Assembly: GCA_945869195.1 (NCBI GenBank)
Contig: CAMBNV010000003.1
Location: forward strand, 124,001-188,000
Reading direction: 5' to 3'
From: Gemmatimonas phototrophica
Lineage (GTDB): Bacteria; Gemmatimonadota; Gemmatimonadetes; Gemmatimonadales; Gemmatimonadaceae
DNA length: 64,000 bases
Shown here: positions 9,467 through 21,925 of the stretch, piece after piece
Layout: each line of letters opens with the position of its first letter
How positions within the stretch are numbered: the stretch's first letter is position 1
Notes under the pieces: generated by a model
Told to the model about the DNA's origin: nothing
The model's input: the letters and a program-made list of their open reading frames with translations, nothing else
Database searches by the model: none
Position numbers and translations under genes: made by a program

Positions 9467-9486
9467 CTTGTGATAATTTTCACAAG
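9467..9486. promoter_or_regulatory. Perfect CRP/FNR-superfamily type palindrome upstream of atpA
   Basis: CTTGTGA-TAATTT-TCACAAG, containing TGTGA-N6-TCACA; lies about 92 bp upstream of the atpA ATG and overlaps a possible -10 (TTGCAG-N17-TAATTT). Confidence 0.6.
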
Positions 9487-9577
9487 CTAGACCACCACCG
9501 CGCCCCCTTCGGTCATCCCGACTGATGCGGTGGAGCGCGAGGCTCGCTCGAACACCCCACGCTTCTGCCCCTGAACA

Positions 9578-11146
9578 ATGGCTTCCCAGACGTCGCTCCG
9601 CCCTGGTGAGATCAAGGACATCCTCCTCCGCGAGATCGAGGCGGCTGACCTGAACACCCTTGATGTCGAGGAAGTCGGTTCTGTCCTCGAGGTGAAAGAC
9701 GGCATCGCCCGTATCTACGGCCTGCAGAAGGCGATGGCCGGAGAGATGCTGGCGATCCTCTCGTCCGAGACGGGAGAAACGGTCACCGCCCTCGCGCTCA
9801 ACCTCGAAGAGGACAACATCGGCGCCGTAGTGCTCGGCGACTATCTCCGCCTGAAGGAAGGCGATGAGGTCCGCCGCACGGCCCGCGTACTTGAAGTGCC
9901 GGTGGGTCAGGCGATGATCGGCCGCGTCGTCGACGCGCTCGGCCGCCCGATCGACGGACAGGGTCCGATTGCGACGACGATGTCGCGCAAGGTCGAGTCG
10001 GAGGCGCCGGGCATCATCGTGCGGCAGCCGGTCGCCGAGCCGATGCAGACCGGGATTAAGGCGATCGACGCCATGATCCCGATCGGCCGTGGCCAGCGCG
10101 AGCTCATCATTGGCGACCGCGGCACCGGCAAGACCGCGATCGCGATCGACACGATTATCAACCAGAAGGGCCAGGGGGTCATCTGCGTCTACGTGGCAAT
10201 CGGCCAAAAGGCGTCGACCGTCGCGAGCGTCGTGGAGAAGCTCAAGGCCGCCGGGGCGATGGAGTACACGATCGTCGTCGTCGCCTCGGCCTCCGATCCG
10301 GCCCCGATGCAGTACATCGCCCCCTACTCGGGTGTCGCGATGGCCGAATACTTCATGTACCACGAGGGGAAGGCGACCCTCGCCGTGTACGACGACCTCT
10401 CCAAGCAGGCCGCGGCCTACCGCCAGCTCTCGTTGGTGTTGCGCCGTCCGCCGGGACGCGAAGCCTTCCCCGGCGATGTGTTCTATCTCCACTCGCGTCT
10501 ACTCGAACGCGCGGCCAAGCTGAGCACCGATGCCAAAATCGTCGACAACAAGACGATCTTCGCGCCAGGCGGTTCGCTCACCGCGCTGCCGATCATCGAG
10601 ACGCAGGCCGGCGACGTGTCGGCCTACATCCCGACGAACGTCATCTCGATCACCGACGGCCAGATCTTCCTCGAGGCCGACCTGTTCTTCGCCGGTGTTC
10701 GTCCCGCGATCAACGTCGGGATCTCGGTGTCGCGCGTGGGTGGGGCGGCGCAGATCAAGGCGATGAAGTCAGTCGCCGGCCGTCTCCGGCTCGACCTCGC
10801 CCAGTATCGTGAGCTCGAAGCCTTCTCGGCCTTCGCCTCCGACCTCGACGCGGCGACCAAGCGTCAGCTCGAGCGTGGTGCTCGCACGGTCGAGGTCCTC
10901 AAGCAGGGCCAGTACCGTCCGATGCCGGTCGAGCAGCAGGTCATGATCATCTTTGCGGTCAGCAACGGGCTTCTCGACGATGTCGAGGTCGCGAAAATCC
11001 GTGACTGGGAAGCCGGGTTCCATGCCTACGTCAAGGCACAGTTCCCCAACCTTGGCGACACCATCCGGAAGGAAAAGGTCGTCTCGAAGGACTCCGAGGC
11101 CGAGCTCCGTCGAGCCATCGAGCAGTACAAGGCGAGCCGCGCCTAA
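9578..11146 (+). CDS. atpA: F1F0 ATP synthase subunit alpha
   Basis: [21 protein letters not shown] and full alpha architecture. Confidence 0.98.
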   Translation: MASQTSLRPGEIKDILLREIEAADLNTLDVEEVGSVLEVKDGIARIYGLQKAMAGEMLAILSSETGETVTALALNLEEDNIGAVVLGDYLRLKEGDEVRRTARVLEVPVGQAMIGRVVDALGRPIDGQGPIATTMSRKVESEAPGIIVRQPVAEPMQTGIKAIDAMIPIGRGQRELIIGDRGTGKTAIAIDTIINQKGQGVICVYVAIGQKASTVASVVEKLKAAGAMEYTIVVVASASDPAPMQYIAPYSGVAMAEYFMYHEGKATLAVYDDLSKQAAAYRQLSLVLRRPPGREAFPGDVFYLHSRLLERAAKLSTDAKIVDNKTIFAPGGSLTALPIIETQAGDVSAYIPTNVISITDGQIFLEADLFFAGVRPAINVGISVSRVGGAAQIKAMKSVAGRLRLDLAQYRELEAFSAFASDLDAATKRQLERGARTVEVLKQGQYRPMPVEQQVMIIFAVSNGLLDDVEVAKIRDWEAGFHAYVKAQFPNLGDTIRKEKVVSKDSEAELRRAIEQYKASRA

Positions 11147-11158
11147 GGCGACCGAGCA

Positions 11159-13451
<2,293 letters not shown>

Positions 13452-13452
<1 letters not shown>

Positions 13453-13703
13453 TGGCTCTGCTCAAGGTCTCCGTCATTTCGCCTGAAGCGACGCTGTTCG
13501 AAGGCGAGGCGGCGTCGGTGACGGCGCCCGCCTTCGACGGTGAGGTGGGGATCCTGCCGATGCACGCGCCGATGGTCACGACGCTTGGCGCGGGGATGCT
13601 CCGCATCGGCGGCGGCGCGGAGCGTTTTAACGTGCAGGGTGGGTTCCTGCAGGTCGTCGACAACGTCGTTCGCGTCGTGACAGAGCAGGCCTCACGCGCC
13701 TGA
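13452..13703 (+). CDS. atpC: F1F0 ATP synthase subunit epsilon (short form, beta-sandwich domain only)
   Basis: MALLKVSVISPEATLFEGEAASVTAPAFDGEVGILPMHAPMVTTLGAG...; 83 aa; TAATG overlap with atpD. Confidence 0.92.
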
Positions 13704-13779
13704 GCTGAGCCGGCCGGGAGCTGTGGCGGCGGTGGGCCGGCACGGACCCTGAAACAGAATCCGAGTGTATTCGTCCTTC

Positions 13780-13810
13780 AGTGGGCGCTGCCACCTGCGC
13801 AGCGCCCACT
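13780..13810 (+). terminator. Putative terminator after the atp genes
   Basis: Perfect 11-bp stem agtgggcgctg / cagcgcccact, followed by a weakly T-rich stretch. Confidence 0.6.
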
Positions 13811-13868
13811 TGTTCTTCGGCGGCGGCACGCGAGCGCCTTCAACTTTCCCCCTCTGTTCGGACCAATC

Positions 13869-14498
13869 ATGATCCGTCGCATCGTCGGGCTCAGCGCCCT
13901 CGTCATCGCCGCCGCCGCTCCCCTGGGCGCCCAGGCCTACGCGTATCCCGCCCTCCAGCCGTCGCGCATCGTCGCACGCGAGTACACGTTCGCCCTTGCC
14001 GACGTGGGCGGTGGTTCAACCGGTCTCCTCGTTCAGTGGCGTGAGGGGCTCGGGAGTTCGAAGCTACAGCTCACGTTCGATGCCGGCTTTGCCGATCCGG
14101 ACGTGCCGGCACAGGCCACGCGCCTCATCCTCGGCGGCGGCGTTGCATACCAACTGGCGACCGCGACCACCGAGATGCCGTTCGATATCGTGCTCGGTAC
14201 GGGAGTTGGCGTCACGACGGGCGACAGCACAACGATCCGCATTCCGTTCGGCGCGGCCGTCGGCCACCGATTCCCGCTGGAAGGACATGTTGCCATCACG
14301 CCATTCGTGCATCCGCGGCTCAGCTATCACCGCTCCTCTGCCCAGGGCAGGTCCACGAGCGACACCAAGCTGAATGTCGATATCGGGGCGAACTTTGAGT
14401 TCAAGCCGCAGATGGCGATCCGCGTGGCCGCAGCGCTCGGCGACGACGATTCCGTTGCCATCGCCTTTGCCTGGTCGCCGATGGGGCTGCGTAAGTAA
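13869..14498 (+). CDS. Hypothetical outer-membrane beta-barrel-like protein
   Basis: Signal peptide MIRRIVGLSALVIAAAAPLGAQA and alternating hydrophobic strands. Confidence 0.6.
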   Translation: MIRRIVGLSALVIAAAAPLGAQAYAYPALQPSRIVAREYTFALADVGGGSTGLLVQWREGLGSSKLQLTFDAGFADPDVPAQATRLILGGGVAYQLATATTEMPFDIVLGTGVGVTTGDSTTIRIPFGAAVGHRFPLEGHVAITPFVHPRLSYHRSSAQGRSTSDTKLNVDIGANFEFKPQMAIRVAAALGDDDSVAIAFAWSPMGLRK

Positions 14499-14520
14499 CG
14501 AATGTGAGGTAGGCGAGGGG

Positions 14521-14547
14521 AAAGGCCGCCCGTTTGGGCGGCCTTTT
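14521..14547. terminator. Bidirectional rho-independent terminator
   Basis: aaaggccgccc-gttt-gggcggcctttt between convergent genes. Confidence 0.85.
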
Positions 14548-14562
14548 CAATTGGCGCGCCGG

Positions 14563-15864
14563 TTACCGCCCGTCTCCCGTCGCCAGTGCCATCAACTCCT
14601 CCACGAGCCGCGTGGACCGTTCGGCCGCGCCAAGGCCCTGGTCCACCAGGCGCCGCGCCGCCGCGCCCGCGCGCGCGCGCGTATCCGGCTCGGTGAGCAC
14701 GATCCGGAGTGCCCGCGCGAGGGCGCGGTCGTCGGGGACCGATTCGCCGGCCCGTGCCCCAATGAGCAGGCCAGCGTCTCGGCTGTTGGTGTGCTGTGGG
14801 CCGAAGAGCACCGGCACGCCGAATGCTGCTGGCTCGAGCACGGAGTGCAGGCCAGCGGCGTGGAAGCCGCCCCCCACATACGCGGCGTCCGAGAGCGCGT
14901 AGAGGTCGCCGAGCACGCCCACGCGATCAACGAGGACCACGTCGTGGGCCGCCGTCGCCTCCGCGAGTCGCGCGCACGAGAGTCGTGCCCCCCGGGCCCA
15001 CCGTTCTATCGGCGCGAGGTGCGCCTCCGTTGGCTCGTGTGGTGCGACGATCAGTCGCGCAGTAGGAACCGTCTCCCTGAGCGCGAGCCAGGCGGGGAGC
15101 AGTCGGGCCTCGTCGGCAGGCCACGTCGATCCCGCAAGGAGAGTCGGGCGGCGACTCACGAGGGGAGCGAGCAGCGCACCTGTTCGGTCCGAGCCGTCGG
15201 CGCGGGCCGCCACCTGGTCATAGCGCGTGTCGCCCGTGACGCGCACCTGGTCGGGCCGCACCCCCAGCACGATCAGGCGCGCCGCGTCGTCGGCGTCGAT
15301 CGCGCCGACGCGGTCGAGTACCGCGTAGGCGTCGGCGAGTAGGGCGCGGCCGAGCGGGCCACCGCGCCGCGAGCCCGGCCTTAGCGTTGCGGAGATCATA
15401 CCGAGTGGGATCTGGAGCAGGTGCGCCGTCTCGGCGAGCCGGGGCCAGAGGTCGAGCTTTGCGAAAACGAGCGCAGTGGGGCGCAGCGCGTCGCACAGGC
15501 GCCTGGCGGCGCGCGCGGTGTCGAACGGGAGATAGTCCGCGAAGTCGGCGCCGATCGACTGGGCGAACTGTTCGGCACTCGGAGAAAAGTACGTGTACAC
15601 GATCTGGAGCGTCGGCCGGCGCTCGCGCAGTAACGCGATTACCGGACGCGCCTGGAGCCCTTCGCCGACCGAGGGGGCGTGCACCCAGAGGAGCGGCCGC
15701 GCGGGATCGCGTCGCTCGCGGCCCCAGCGCTCAAAGCGCTCGAGCCCGCCGGCGCGGGCGCGCACCGCGCGCCACGCCTTGCCGTCGGCACCCAGAGGCA
15801 GGTGCGCCAGTCCCGCAGCTGTGGCAGCGACGGCCGAGTAGAGCGGCGAAAGCAGGGAATGCAC
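14563..15864 (-). CDS. waaA: 3-deoxy-D-manno-octulosonic acid (Kdo) transferase
   Basis: Layout of WaaA/KdtA: WVHAPSVGEGLQARPVIALLRERRPTLQIVYTYFSPSAEQF, VTGDTRYDQV, FGPQHTNSRDAGLLI; GTG start chosen at 15864. Confidence 0.88.
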   Translation of the reverse strand: MHSLLSPLYSAVAATAAGLAHLPLGADGKAWRAVRARAGGLERFERWGRERRDPARPLLWVHAPSVGEGLQARPVIALLRERRPTLQIVYTYFSPSAEQFAQSIGADFADYLPFDTARAARRLCDALRPTALVFAKLDLWPRLAETAHLLQIPLGMISATLRPGSRRGGPLGRALLADAYAVLDRVGAIDADDAARLIVLGVRPDQVRVTGDTRYDQVAARADGSDRTGALLAPLVSRRPTLLAGSTWPADEARLLPAWLALRETVPTARLIVAPHEPTEAHLAPIERWARGARLSCARLAEATAAHDVVLVDRVGVLGDLYALSDAAYVGGGFHAAGLHSVLEPAAFGVPVLFGPQHTNSRDAGLLIGARAGESVPDDRALARALRIVLTEPDTRARAGAAARRLVDQGLGAAERSTRLVEELMALATGDGR

Positions 15865-15926
15865 GTGGCGGCGCGGTGAGGGAGTGCTGAGGGTGCAGAA
15901 CGGGTGCGGGAGCCGCGAACTGGGGT

Positions 15927-16607
15927 TCAGGGCGCGGACGCCGCGGCGACGATCGCGGCGTCGATCGCGCGCTTGAACGCCTCGTATGGCTGTGCCCCGA
16001 TGAGCAGGCGTCCCCCGATGATAAAGCTTGGTGTAGACCCCACGCCAATACGGGTGGCCCGCTCCATGTCGGCCGCGATCATGGAGCGCATCTCGCCGGA
16101 GCGCAAGCACCGTTCGTAGCGCGGACGGTCGAGGGTGAGGGTGCGGGTGAGCGAATCGAAGAACGCCGGGACGTCGCGGCGGTCCTTCCACTCCCCTTGC
16201 GTGCGAAAGAGGGCGTCGGAGACGGGCCAGAAACGGTCCTGCTCAGCCGCGCACATGGCGACCTCATGCGCCGGCATCGCGTTCGCATGGAGGCTCGCGA
16301 TCGGGAGGTTGATATAGGCGATCTGCACCTTGCCGGTGCGGACGTAGTCCCGCTCAATCAGCGCCTCGGTCTCCTCGTGCCACTTCTTGCAGAACGGGCA
16401 CTGAAAGTCGGAGATCACGACGACCCAGATGCCCTCGGTGCGGCCGCGGATTCGCCCACGATCCGCTCGCCCCAGGCGAGCCGCTTTGGTCGAGTCGGTC
16501 GCGGGTGTTTGGGGCGCTATCGCGCGCGCGGCCTGTGCGGCGGAGGGGCGAGCCAGGAGGGCGCCGAGCGAGGCAAGAACCAGGATCGTGCGTAGGAGAA
16601 TCATCAT
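15927..16607 (-). CDS. DsbA-family thioredoxin-fold oxidoreductase (secreted)
   Basis: Signal peptide; CPFC motif in VVVISDFQCPFCKKWHEETEALI; C-terminal GVGSTPSFIIGGRLLIGAQPYEAFKRAID. Confidence 0.9.
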   Translation of the reverse strand: MMILLRTILVLASLGALLARPSAAQAARAIAPQTPATDSTKAARLGRADRGRIRGRTEGIWVVVISDFQCPFCKKWHEETEALIERDYVRTGKVQIAYINLPIASLHANAMPAHEVAMCAAEQDRFWPVSDALFRTQGEWKDRRDVPAFFDSLTRTLTLDRPRYERCLRSGEMRSMIAADMERATRIGVGSTPSFIIGGRLLIGAQPYEAFKRAIDAAIVAAASAP

Positions 16608-16929
16608 AATGAAGGATGAACTTAAGGGATCGGGGTGTGACCGCGCGCCCACTTTGAACGTCAGATCTGGATTACCGCTCGGCCGACGTCGGTCAGGTCG
16701 TCCTCACGCTCCTCAAGGACTTCTCTCGCACCCGGTACTGTCGATCCCCTCAAGTGGCTTGCGCGAGGTGTTACTGGGGTGTTACGCTCCGTGGGATTCT
16801 AGATTCCCTCCCTAGGCGGGAGCGGAAGCGTGGTGTTGAGGCTGGGGTCGCCTTCGGCGATGTAGCAGTCATTTACAGACGATGGCACGTGAGCACGTGA
16901 CCAGCGGTCGAACAATTCCTTCACGAGGT

Positions 16930-19900
16930 ATGTTCATGCTACGACGGATTGGGATCAGGGGGCTCAGCGCATCGATTCTCGCGCTCGTCCTATCACTCAC
17001 AACGGCTGTGACCGCGAGCGCTCAGAGCGGCGCGTCGATCACCGGCACGGCCAAGAGTGAAGCGGGACGGCCCCTATATGGTGCAAATATCACCATTGAA
17101 GCCCTGATGATCTCCGTGGGTACCACGGAAAACGGCACCTTCACGATCACTGTCCCGGGCGCTCGCGTCCGTGGCCAGCAGGCCGTGATCCGTGCCCGTG
17201 CGATCGGCTACGTCCCAATTGTGAAGACCATTACGCTCGCCGCGGGCACGCAGACCGTGGACTTCGAGCTCAAACAGGACGTGAACCGCCTGAGCCAGGT
17301 CGTCGTGACGGGTGTCACCGGGGCGACCGAAGTGAAGAAGTTGCCGTTCACGGTGGCCCATGTCGGCGCCGACGAAATGCCAGTGCCGGGGTCCAACCCG
17401 CTCTCCCAGCTCATGGGCAAGGTGCCGGGCGCGAACATCGTATCCGCCTCGGGCCGTCCAGGCACCGCGCCGCAGGTCATCCTCCGTGGCCCACAGTCGA
17501 TCAACGCATCGGGCCGTGGTCAGGAGCCCCTTTATATCGTTGACGGGGTGATTTCGCAGGGCGGCATCCAGGACATCAATCCGCAGGATATTGAGAGCGT
17601 GGAAGTTGTGAAGGGCGCCGCCGCCTCGTCGCTCTACGGATCGCGCGCCGGCAACGGCGTCATCCAGATCACGACCCGCTCGGGCAAGAGCTCGGGTGAA
17701 GGTGTGCGGTTCCGTTCGCAGTTCGAGACTGGGACCTCGAACATCGAGAACGAGTACATGTACCCCAAGACGCACGCGATGCTCATGTCGGAGGACTACA
17801 CCCGGCACTGCACCGTCACCTCGGGCGCCGCGGACTGCTCGCGCTCCGTCAACCTCGAGAACGAAACGCTGCGCATCAACGAGGGCGAGGAACTCTTCGC
17901 CATGCCGCCGGTACAGCTCGCGAACGACGCAGGGATCTCGCGCAACCCGGGGCAGGCCGGGCGCTACCTGTTTCAGGTCAACCCCTTCCTTCGCACCTAC
18001 AATCCGATCCGGCAGATCGTGACGGACGGCCAGACGATCAACTCGACGCTCGATGCCACGGGTCGCGTGGGGCGCACCAACTTCTTCGCCTCGGCGAACC
18101 AGCTGCGTCAGGAAGGCTCGATGCTGCTCATGCGCGGCTACACCCGCAACTCAATGCGCGTGAACGTCGACCAGCAGCTCGCGTCGGCCTGGAACTTCTC
18201 CGTGCGCAGCAACTTCACGGATGCCACGGACTACAACAGCGGCGGTGCGTTCTTCGCACTCACGCGCCAGCCCGCGAGCGCAGACCTCACGCGGCGTGAT
18301 TCGCGTGGGCGCCTGTTCATCCGGTCGATCCCGATGGTGAACGGCGGCAACTCCAATCCGCTTTACAACCATGAAAACTTCCAGCCGATCAATCGCATCG
18401 GTCGCTTTCTCGGACAGGCGACGGCACGCTGGCAGCCGTTGCTCTGGCTCGACGCCGAAGGCACCTTCGGTTTCGACCAGCGCACCAACCACGCAGAGAG
18501 CAAGACGGACATCGGGTATCGCACGACCGCCGGTCCTGCGGGGACGACACAACTGGGTAGCATCAGCCGCAGCTCTAATCGCTCGTACTCCTTGAACTCG
18601 TCGTTCGACGTCACGGCGCGCAAGAACTGGTTTGGCGATAACCTCTCGTCGCGCGTCACGTTCCGTGGCCTCTTCGAGGCGCAGGACGACCGCGGCCTCA
18701 ACGTCAGCGGGAGCCAGTTCGTCGTGCCCGGCTTGGACGATGTCGGTGGCACGCTCGCGACGACGCGCAACGGCAACAGCTATGTCGAGCAGGTCAAACA
18801 GATCGGCATGTTCGTCAACCTCGACCTCGACTGGCAGGGGCGCTATATCGTGAGCGGACTTGTCCGCCGCGACGGGGCCTCGCTGTTCGGTTCTGACCAT
18901 CGCTGGCAGACCTACGGCCGCGGGTCGGTGGCCTGGCGTGTGAGCGAGGAGCCGTGGTTTGGCATCGACGCGATCTCGGACCTCAAGCTCCGCTACTCGA
19001 TCGGGCAGGCGGGCAATCGCCCGGCCTTCTCCGCGCAGTACGAGACCTACTCGATCGGCAGCAACGGCTCGTCGCTCTCGCTCGACCAGATCGGCAACAA
19101 GCTGCTCAAGCCTGAGGTCTCGACCGAGAAGGAATCGGGTATCGACCTCGAGCTGTTCAGCAAGTACGGGCTGACGCTGACTCACTCGAGCAACGTGATC
19201 GACCAGCAGATCATGCCGGTCCCGCCGCCGGCGATCGCCGGCTTCACGAGCCAGTGGTCAAACGTGGGTGAGCTCACCAACAGCACCTACGAGGTCTCGC
19301 TCAACCTCCCGCTCATCCAGACGCGCGACCTGAGCTATTCGGTGCGCCTCAACTACGACCGCACTCGGTCGACGATTTCACGGCTCGACATTCCGGAGTT
19401 CTTCGTGACTGCCGCCGGCGCGCAGGGCTCGGAGACGATGTTTAAGATCAAGCAGGGCGGACGGATGGGCGAGATCTATGGCCGGCGCTTCGTGACCCAG
19501 TGCAGCGAGCTGCCGGCGACGCACCAGCCCTTGTGTGGCGCAGCTGGCTCTGCCTATCAGCAGAACAGCGACGGCTTCGTTGTCTACGTCGGCACGGGGA
19601 ACACGCTCGAAGAAGGGATCACGAAGAACCTCTGGATGACGCGTCTGCCCGCCGACCAGTCCCCGTGGCGCGGTGGCACGGCCCGTGATCCGCTCGGTTG
19701 GGGCCTGCCGATCCTCGTGCGCGACACGCTCGGCTCGGTTACGAACTTGAGCCTTGGTCAGGCGCTGCCGAACTTCCGCTGGTCGACCGCGCATAACCTC
19801 ACCTGGAAGAAGCTCTCGATCTACGCGTTGATCGATGCCACGGTGGGTAAGTCCGTCTGGAACGAGGGGCGACAGTGGTCGCTCGGTGACTTCGCCCACG

Positions 19901-20274
19901 CCTCGACGGACCAGCTCGGGAAGACCGTCGAGACCGCACGGCCGATCGGCTACTACTTCCGCGCCGTCTCCACGGGCGGCATCGGTGGCCTCTACGACGT
20001 GCTGGCTCCGAACAACTTCACGACGGAAGACGCGAGCTTTGTGAAGCTGCGCGAAGTCTCGATCGGCTATCGCCTCGGCCAGCTCGCCGGCATGGGCGAC
20101 TGGAGCCTCTCGATGATCGGTCGCAACCTGCTCACCATCAGCGACTATCAGGGCTTCGATCCCGAAGTCGGCCTGTCCGGCGGCAATCTCGGGTCGGGCG
20201 TGCTCAACGCAATCGATGCGTACGGGTTCCCGAACCTTCGTACGATTTCGTTCCAGATCAGCACCAGCTTCTGA
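16930..20274 (+). CDS. SusC/RagA-family TonB-linked outer membrane protein (cassette 1)
   Basis: Carboxypeptidase-like N-domain, plug with LRGPQSINASGRGQEPLYIVDGV...DIESVEVVKGAAASSLYGSRAGNGVIQITT, long barrel, C-terminal F. The ORF-track start is 16882; the Met at 16930 precedes the signal peptide. Confidence 0.93.
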   Translation: MFMLRRIGIRGLSASILALVLSLTTAVTASAQSGASITGTAKSEAGRPLYGANITIEALMISVGTTENGTFTITVPGARVRGQQAVIRARAIGYVPIVKTITLAAGTQTVDFELKQDVNRLSQVVVTGVTGATEVKKLPFTVAHVGADEMPVPGSNPLSQLMGKVPGANIVSASGRPGTAPQVILRGPQSINASGRGQEPLYIVDGVISQGGIQDINPQDIESVEVVKGAAASSLYGSRAGNGVIQITTRSGKSSGEGVRFRSQFETGTSNIENEYMYPKTHAMLMSEDYTRHCTVTSGAADCSRSVNLENETLRINEGEELFAMPPVQLANDAGISRNPGQAGRYLFQVNPFLRTYNPIRQIVTDGQTINSTLDATGRVGRTNFFASANQLRQEGSMLLMRGYTRNSMRVNVDQQLASAWNFSVRSNFTDATDYNSGGAFFALTRQPASADLTRRDSRGRLFIRSIPMVNGGNSNPLYNHENFQPINRIGRFLGQATARWQPLLWLDAEGTFGFDQRTNHAESKTDIGYRTTAGPAGTTQLGSISRSSNRSYSLNSSFDVTARKNWFGDNLSSRVTFRGLFEAQDDRGLNVSGSQFVVPGLDDVGGTLATTRNGNSYVEQVKQIGMFVNLDLDWQGRYIVSGLVRRDGASLFGSDHRWQTYGRGSVAWRVSEEPWFGIDAISDLKLRYSIGQAGNRPAFSAQYETYSIGSNGSSLSLDQIGNKLLKPEVSTEKESGIDLELFSKYGLTLTHSSNVIDQQIMPVPPPAIAGFTSQWSNVGELTNSTYEVSLNLPLIQTRDLSYSVRLNYDRTRSTISRLDIPEFFVTAAGAQGSETMFKIKQGGRMGEIYGRRFVTQCSELPATHQPLCGAAGSAYQQNSDGFVVYVGTGNTLEEGITKNLWMTRLPADQSPWRGGTARDPLGWGLPILVRDTLGSVTNLSLGQALPNFRWSTAHNLTWKKLSIYALIDATVGKSVWNEGRQWSLGDFAHASTDQLGKTVETARPIGYYFRAVSTGGIGGLYDVLAPNNFTTEDASFVKLREVSIGYRLGQLAGMGDWSLSMIGRNLLTISDYQGFDPEVGLSGGNLGSGVLNAIDAYGFPNLRTISFQISTSF

Positions 20275-20280
20275 CCCCCA

Positions 20281-20314
20281 GCGGGGGCGCGCGGTCATCC
20301 CGACGCGCCTCCGC
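20281..20314 (+). other. Intercistronic hairpin between SusC1 and SusD1
   Basis: gcgggggcgcg ... cgcgcctccgc, 11-bp stem with one G-U pair. Confidence 0.6.
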
Positions 20315-20333
20315 ATCCCCGACTAGAGGACCA

Positions 20334-21923
20334 ATGATGCGAAAGTCAGCAAATACCATCTCCGTGCTCGCGCTCCTCGGCCTTGCGGCCTGCGGCGACG
20401 TGCTCTCGGTAGACAACCTGAGTCAGCCGGACGTCGCGCGCGTGCTCTCGTCCGCGGCCAGCGTTGAGGCTGCCGTGGCGGGCTTAGGGGCACAGATGTC
20501 CAATCCACAGCGTGCGGTTGAGTCCGTGAACACGCAGGCGAAGATCCTCGCTGACGAGACCTTTGCCACGGTCGCCAACTTCGGCATGGCGGCTCGCGTT
20601 GCCAATCGGAGTCTGGTCGACAATGACCTCGGCAACGACAATCAGACCGGCAACGTCGCCAACTTTAACTCGTTCCAGCGGCTCACCCGGCTTGTCGCGA
20701 ACACACTGAAGGCGTACAACCAGCTGCGCGCCAATGCCAAGCCGCTTCTCGTGGCGGCAGATGAGAACCGCATGCGCAGCTTTGCATACTTCATCATGGG
20801 ACGCGCGTACACGAACGTCGGGATCATGTACGACTCCGGCGCGGTCGTTTCCGAGCAGATCAACACGACCGACATCCCCGGTCTCGTTGGGGCAGCTGGA
20901 ATGCAGGCGGCGGCGATCGCGGCCTTCGATTCGGCCGAGGCGAATGCACTGCGCGGCATGAACTCTGTGCCCGCGATCTGGCTCTCGCAGGCGGCGGCGA
21001 CGACTCAGGCGGATTTCATTCGCCTGATCCACTCGTACCGGGCGCGCGCACGCGCCGCGGTTGCGCGGACTCCGGCTGAGCGCGCCGCGGTCAACTGGAC
21101 GGCGGTGATTGCCGACGCGACGACCGGCATCACGGCCGATCATGTCATTAGCATCAACGGTACGACGGGCTGGAGCGCCTCGTTCGACGCCTCGCAGATC
21201 TACGCGACCGGCGGCTGGCACTCGTTTTCGATGAAGTACATCGGCATGGCCGACAGCTCGGGTGCGTATCAGGCGTGGGCCACGAGCGCTCCCGCCGCGC
21301 GCCGCGCCTTCCTGGTGCGCTCGAAGGATGCGCGCTGGCCGACGGGCGACACCCGTACCCTGCAGCAGGCAAACACTCCCACGAACCTCATTGCGCCGAA
21401 GTATGTCCGCAATCGGGCCTCTGGCGACGATATCCTTGGTGCCGGTGATGGCGAGTCGTTCTATGACCATCGCCGCTATGGTGCGACACAGATCAACTCC
21501 TCGGTCGCAGGGCCCTACACCGAGCTCTCCAAGACTGAAATCGACATGCTGGCAGCCGAGGGCTACCTCCGCGTTGCCAACTACACCGCGGCCGCGCCGT
21601 TGATCGACATCTCGCGTCTGCGCAATGGACTTCCGACCGTCGTCGGCGTGGGTGCCGGCGTCGTCACGGGTGGTGCCAGCTGCGTGCCGAAGCTGCCGAA
21701 CGGCACATGCGGCACGATGCTCGACGCACTGAAGTACGAGAAGCGTATGGAGACCGCCTTCACAGGGTATGCCGTCTGGTTCTCGGACGCGCGCGGCTGG
21801 GGCGACCTTGCGGCGAACAGCGTAGTTGAGTGGCCGATTCCGTACCAGGAAATGCAGGCACGCGGGAAGCCCTACTATGACGGAACGCGCGTCTTCGCTG
21901 GTCCGTCGACCTACGGCTTCTAA
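20334..21923 (+). CDS. SusD/RagB-like outer membrane lipoprotein (cassette 1)
   Basis: Lipobox LAACGD; SusD-like C-terminus RMETAFTGYAVWFSDARGWGDL; follows SusC. Confidence 0.85.
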   Translation: MMRKSANTISVLALLGLAACGDVLSVDNLSQPDVARVLSSAASVEAAVAGLGAQMSNPQRAVESVNTQAKILADETFATVANFGMAARVANRSLVDNDLGNDNQTGNVANFNSFQRLTRLVANTLKAYNQLRANAKPLLVAADENRMRSFAYFIMGRAYTNVGIMYDSGAVVSEQINTTDIPGLVGAAGMQAAAIAAFDSAEANALRGMNSVPAIWLSQAAATTQADFIRLIHSYRARARAAVARTPAERAAVNWTAVIADATTGITADHVISINGTTGWSASFDASQIYATGGWHSFSMKYIGMADSSGAYQAWATSAPAARRAFLVRSKDARWPTGDTRTLQQANTPTNLIAPKYVRNRASGDDILGAGDGESFYDHRRYGATQINSSVAGPYTELSKTEIDMLAAEGYLRVANYTAAAPLIDISRLRNGLPTVVGVGAGVVTGGASCVPKLPNGTCGTMLDALKYEKRMETAFTGYAVWFSDARGWGDLAANSVVEWPIPYQEMQARGKPYYDGTRVFAGPSTYGF

Positions 21924-21925
21924 GC

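Noticed and set aside
9458-10492. 344-aa minus-strand ORF antisense to atpA
   Set aside because: Overlaps atpA and the upstream palindrome; no domain signature.
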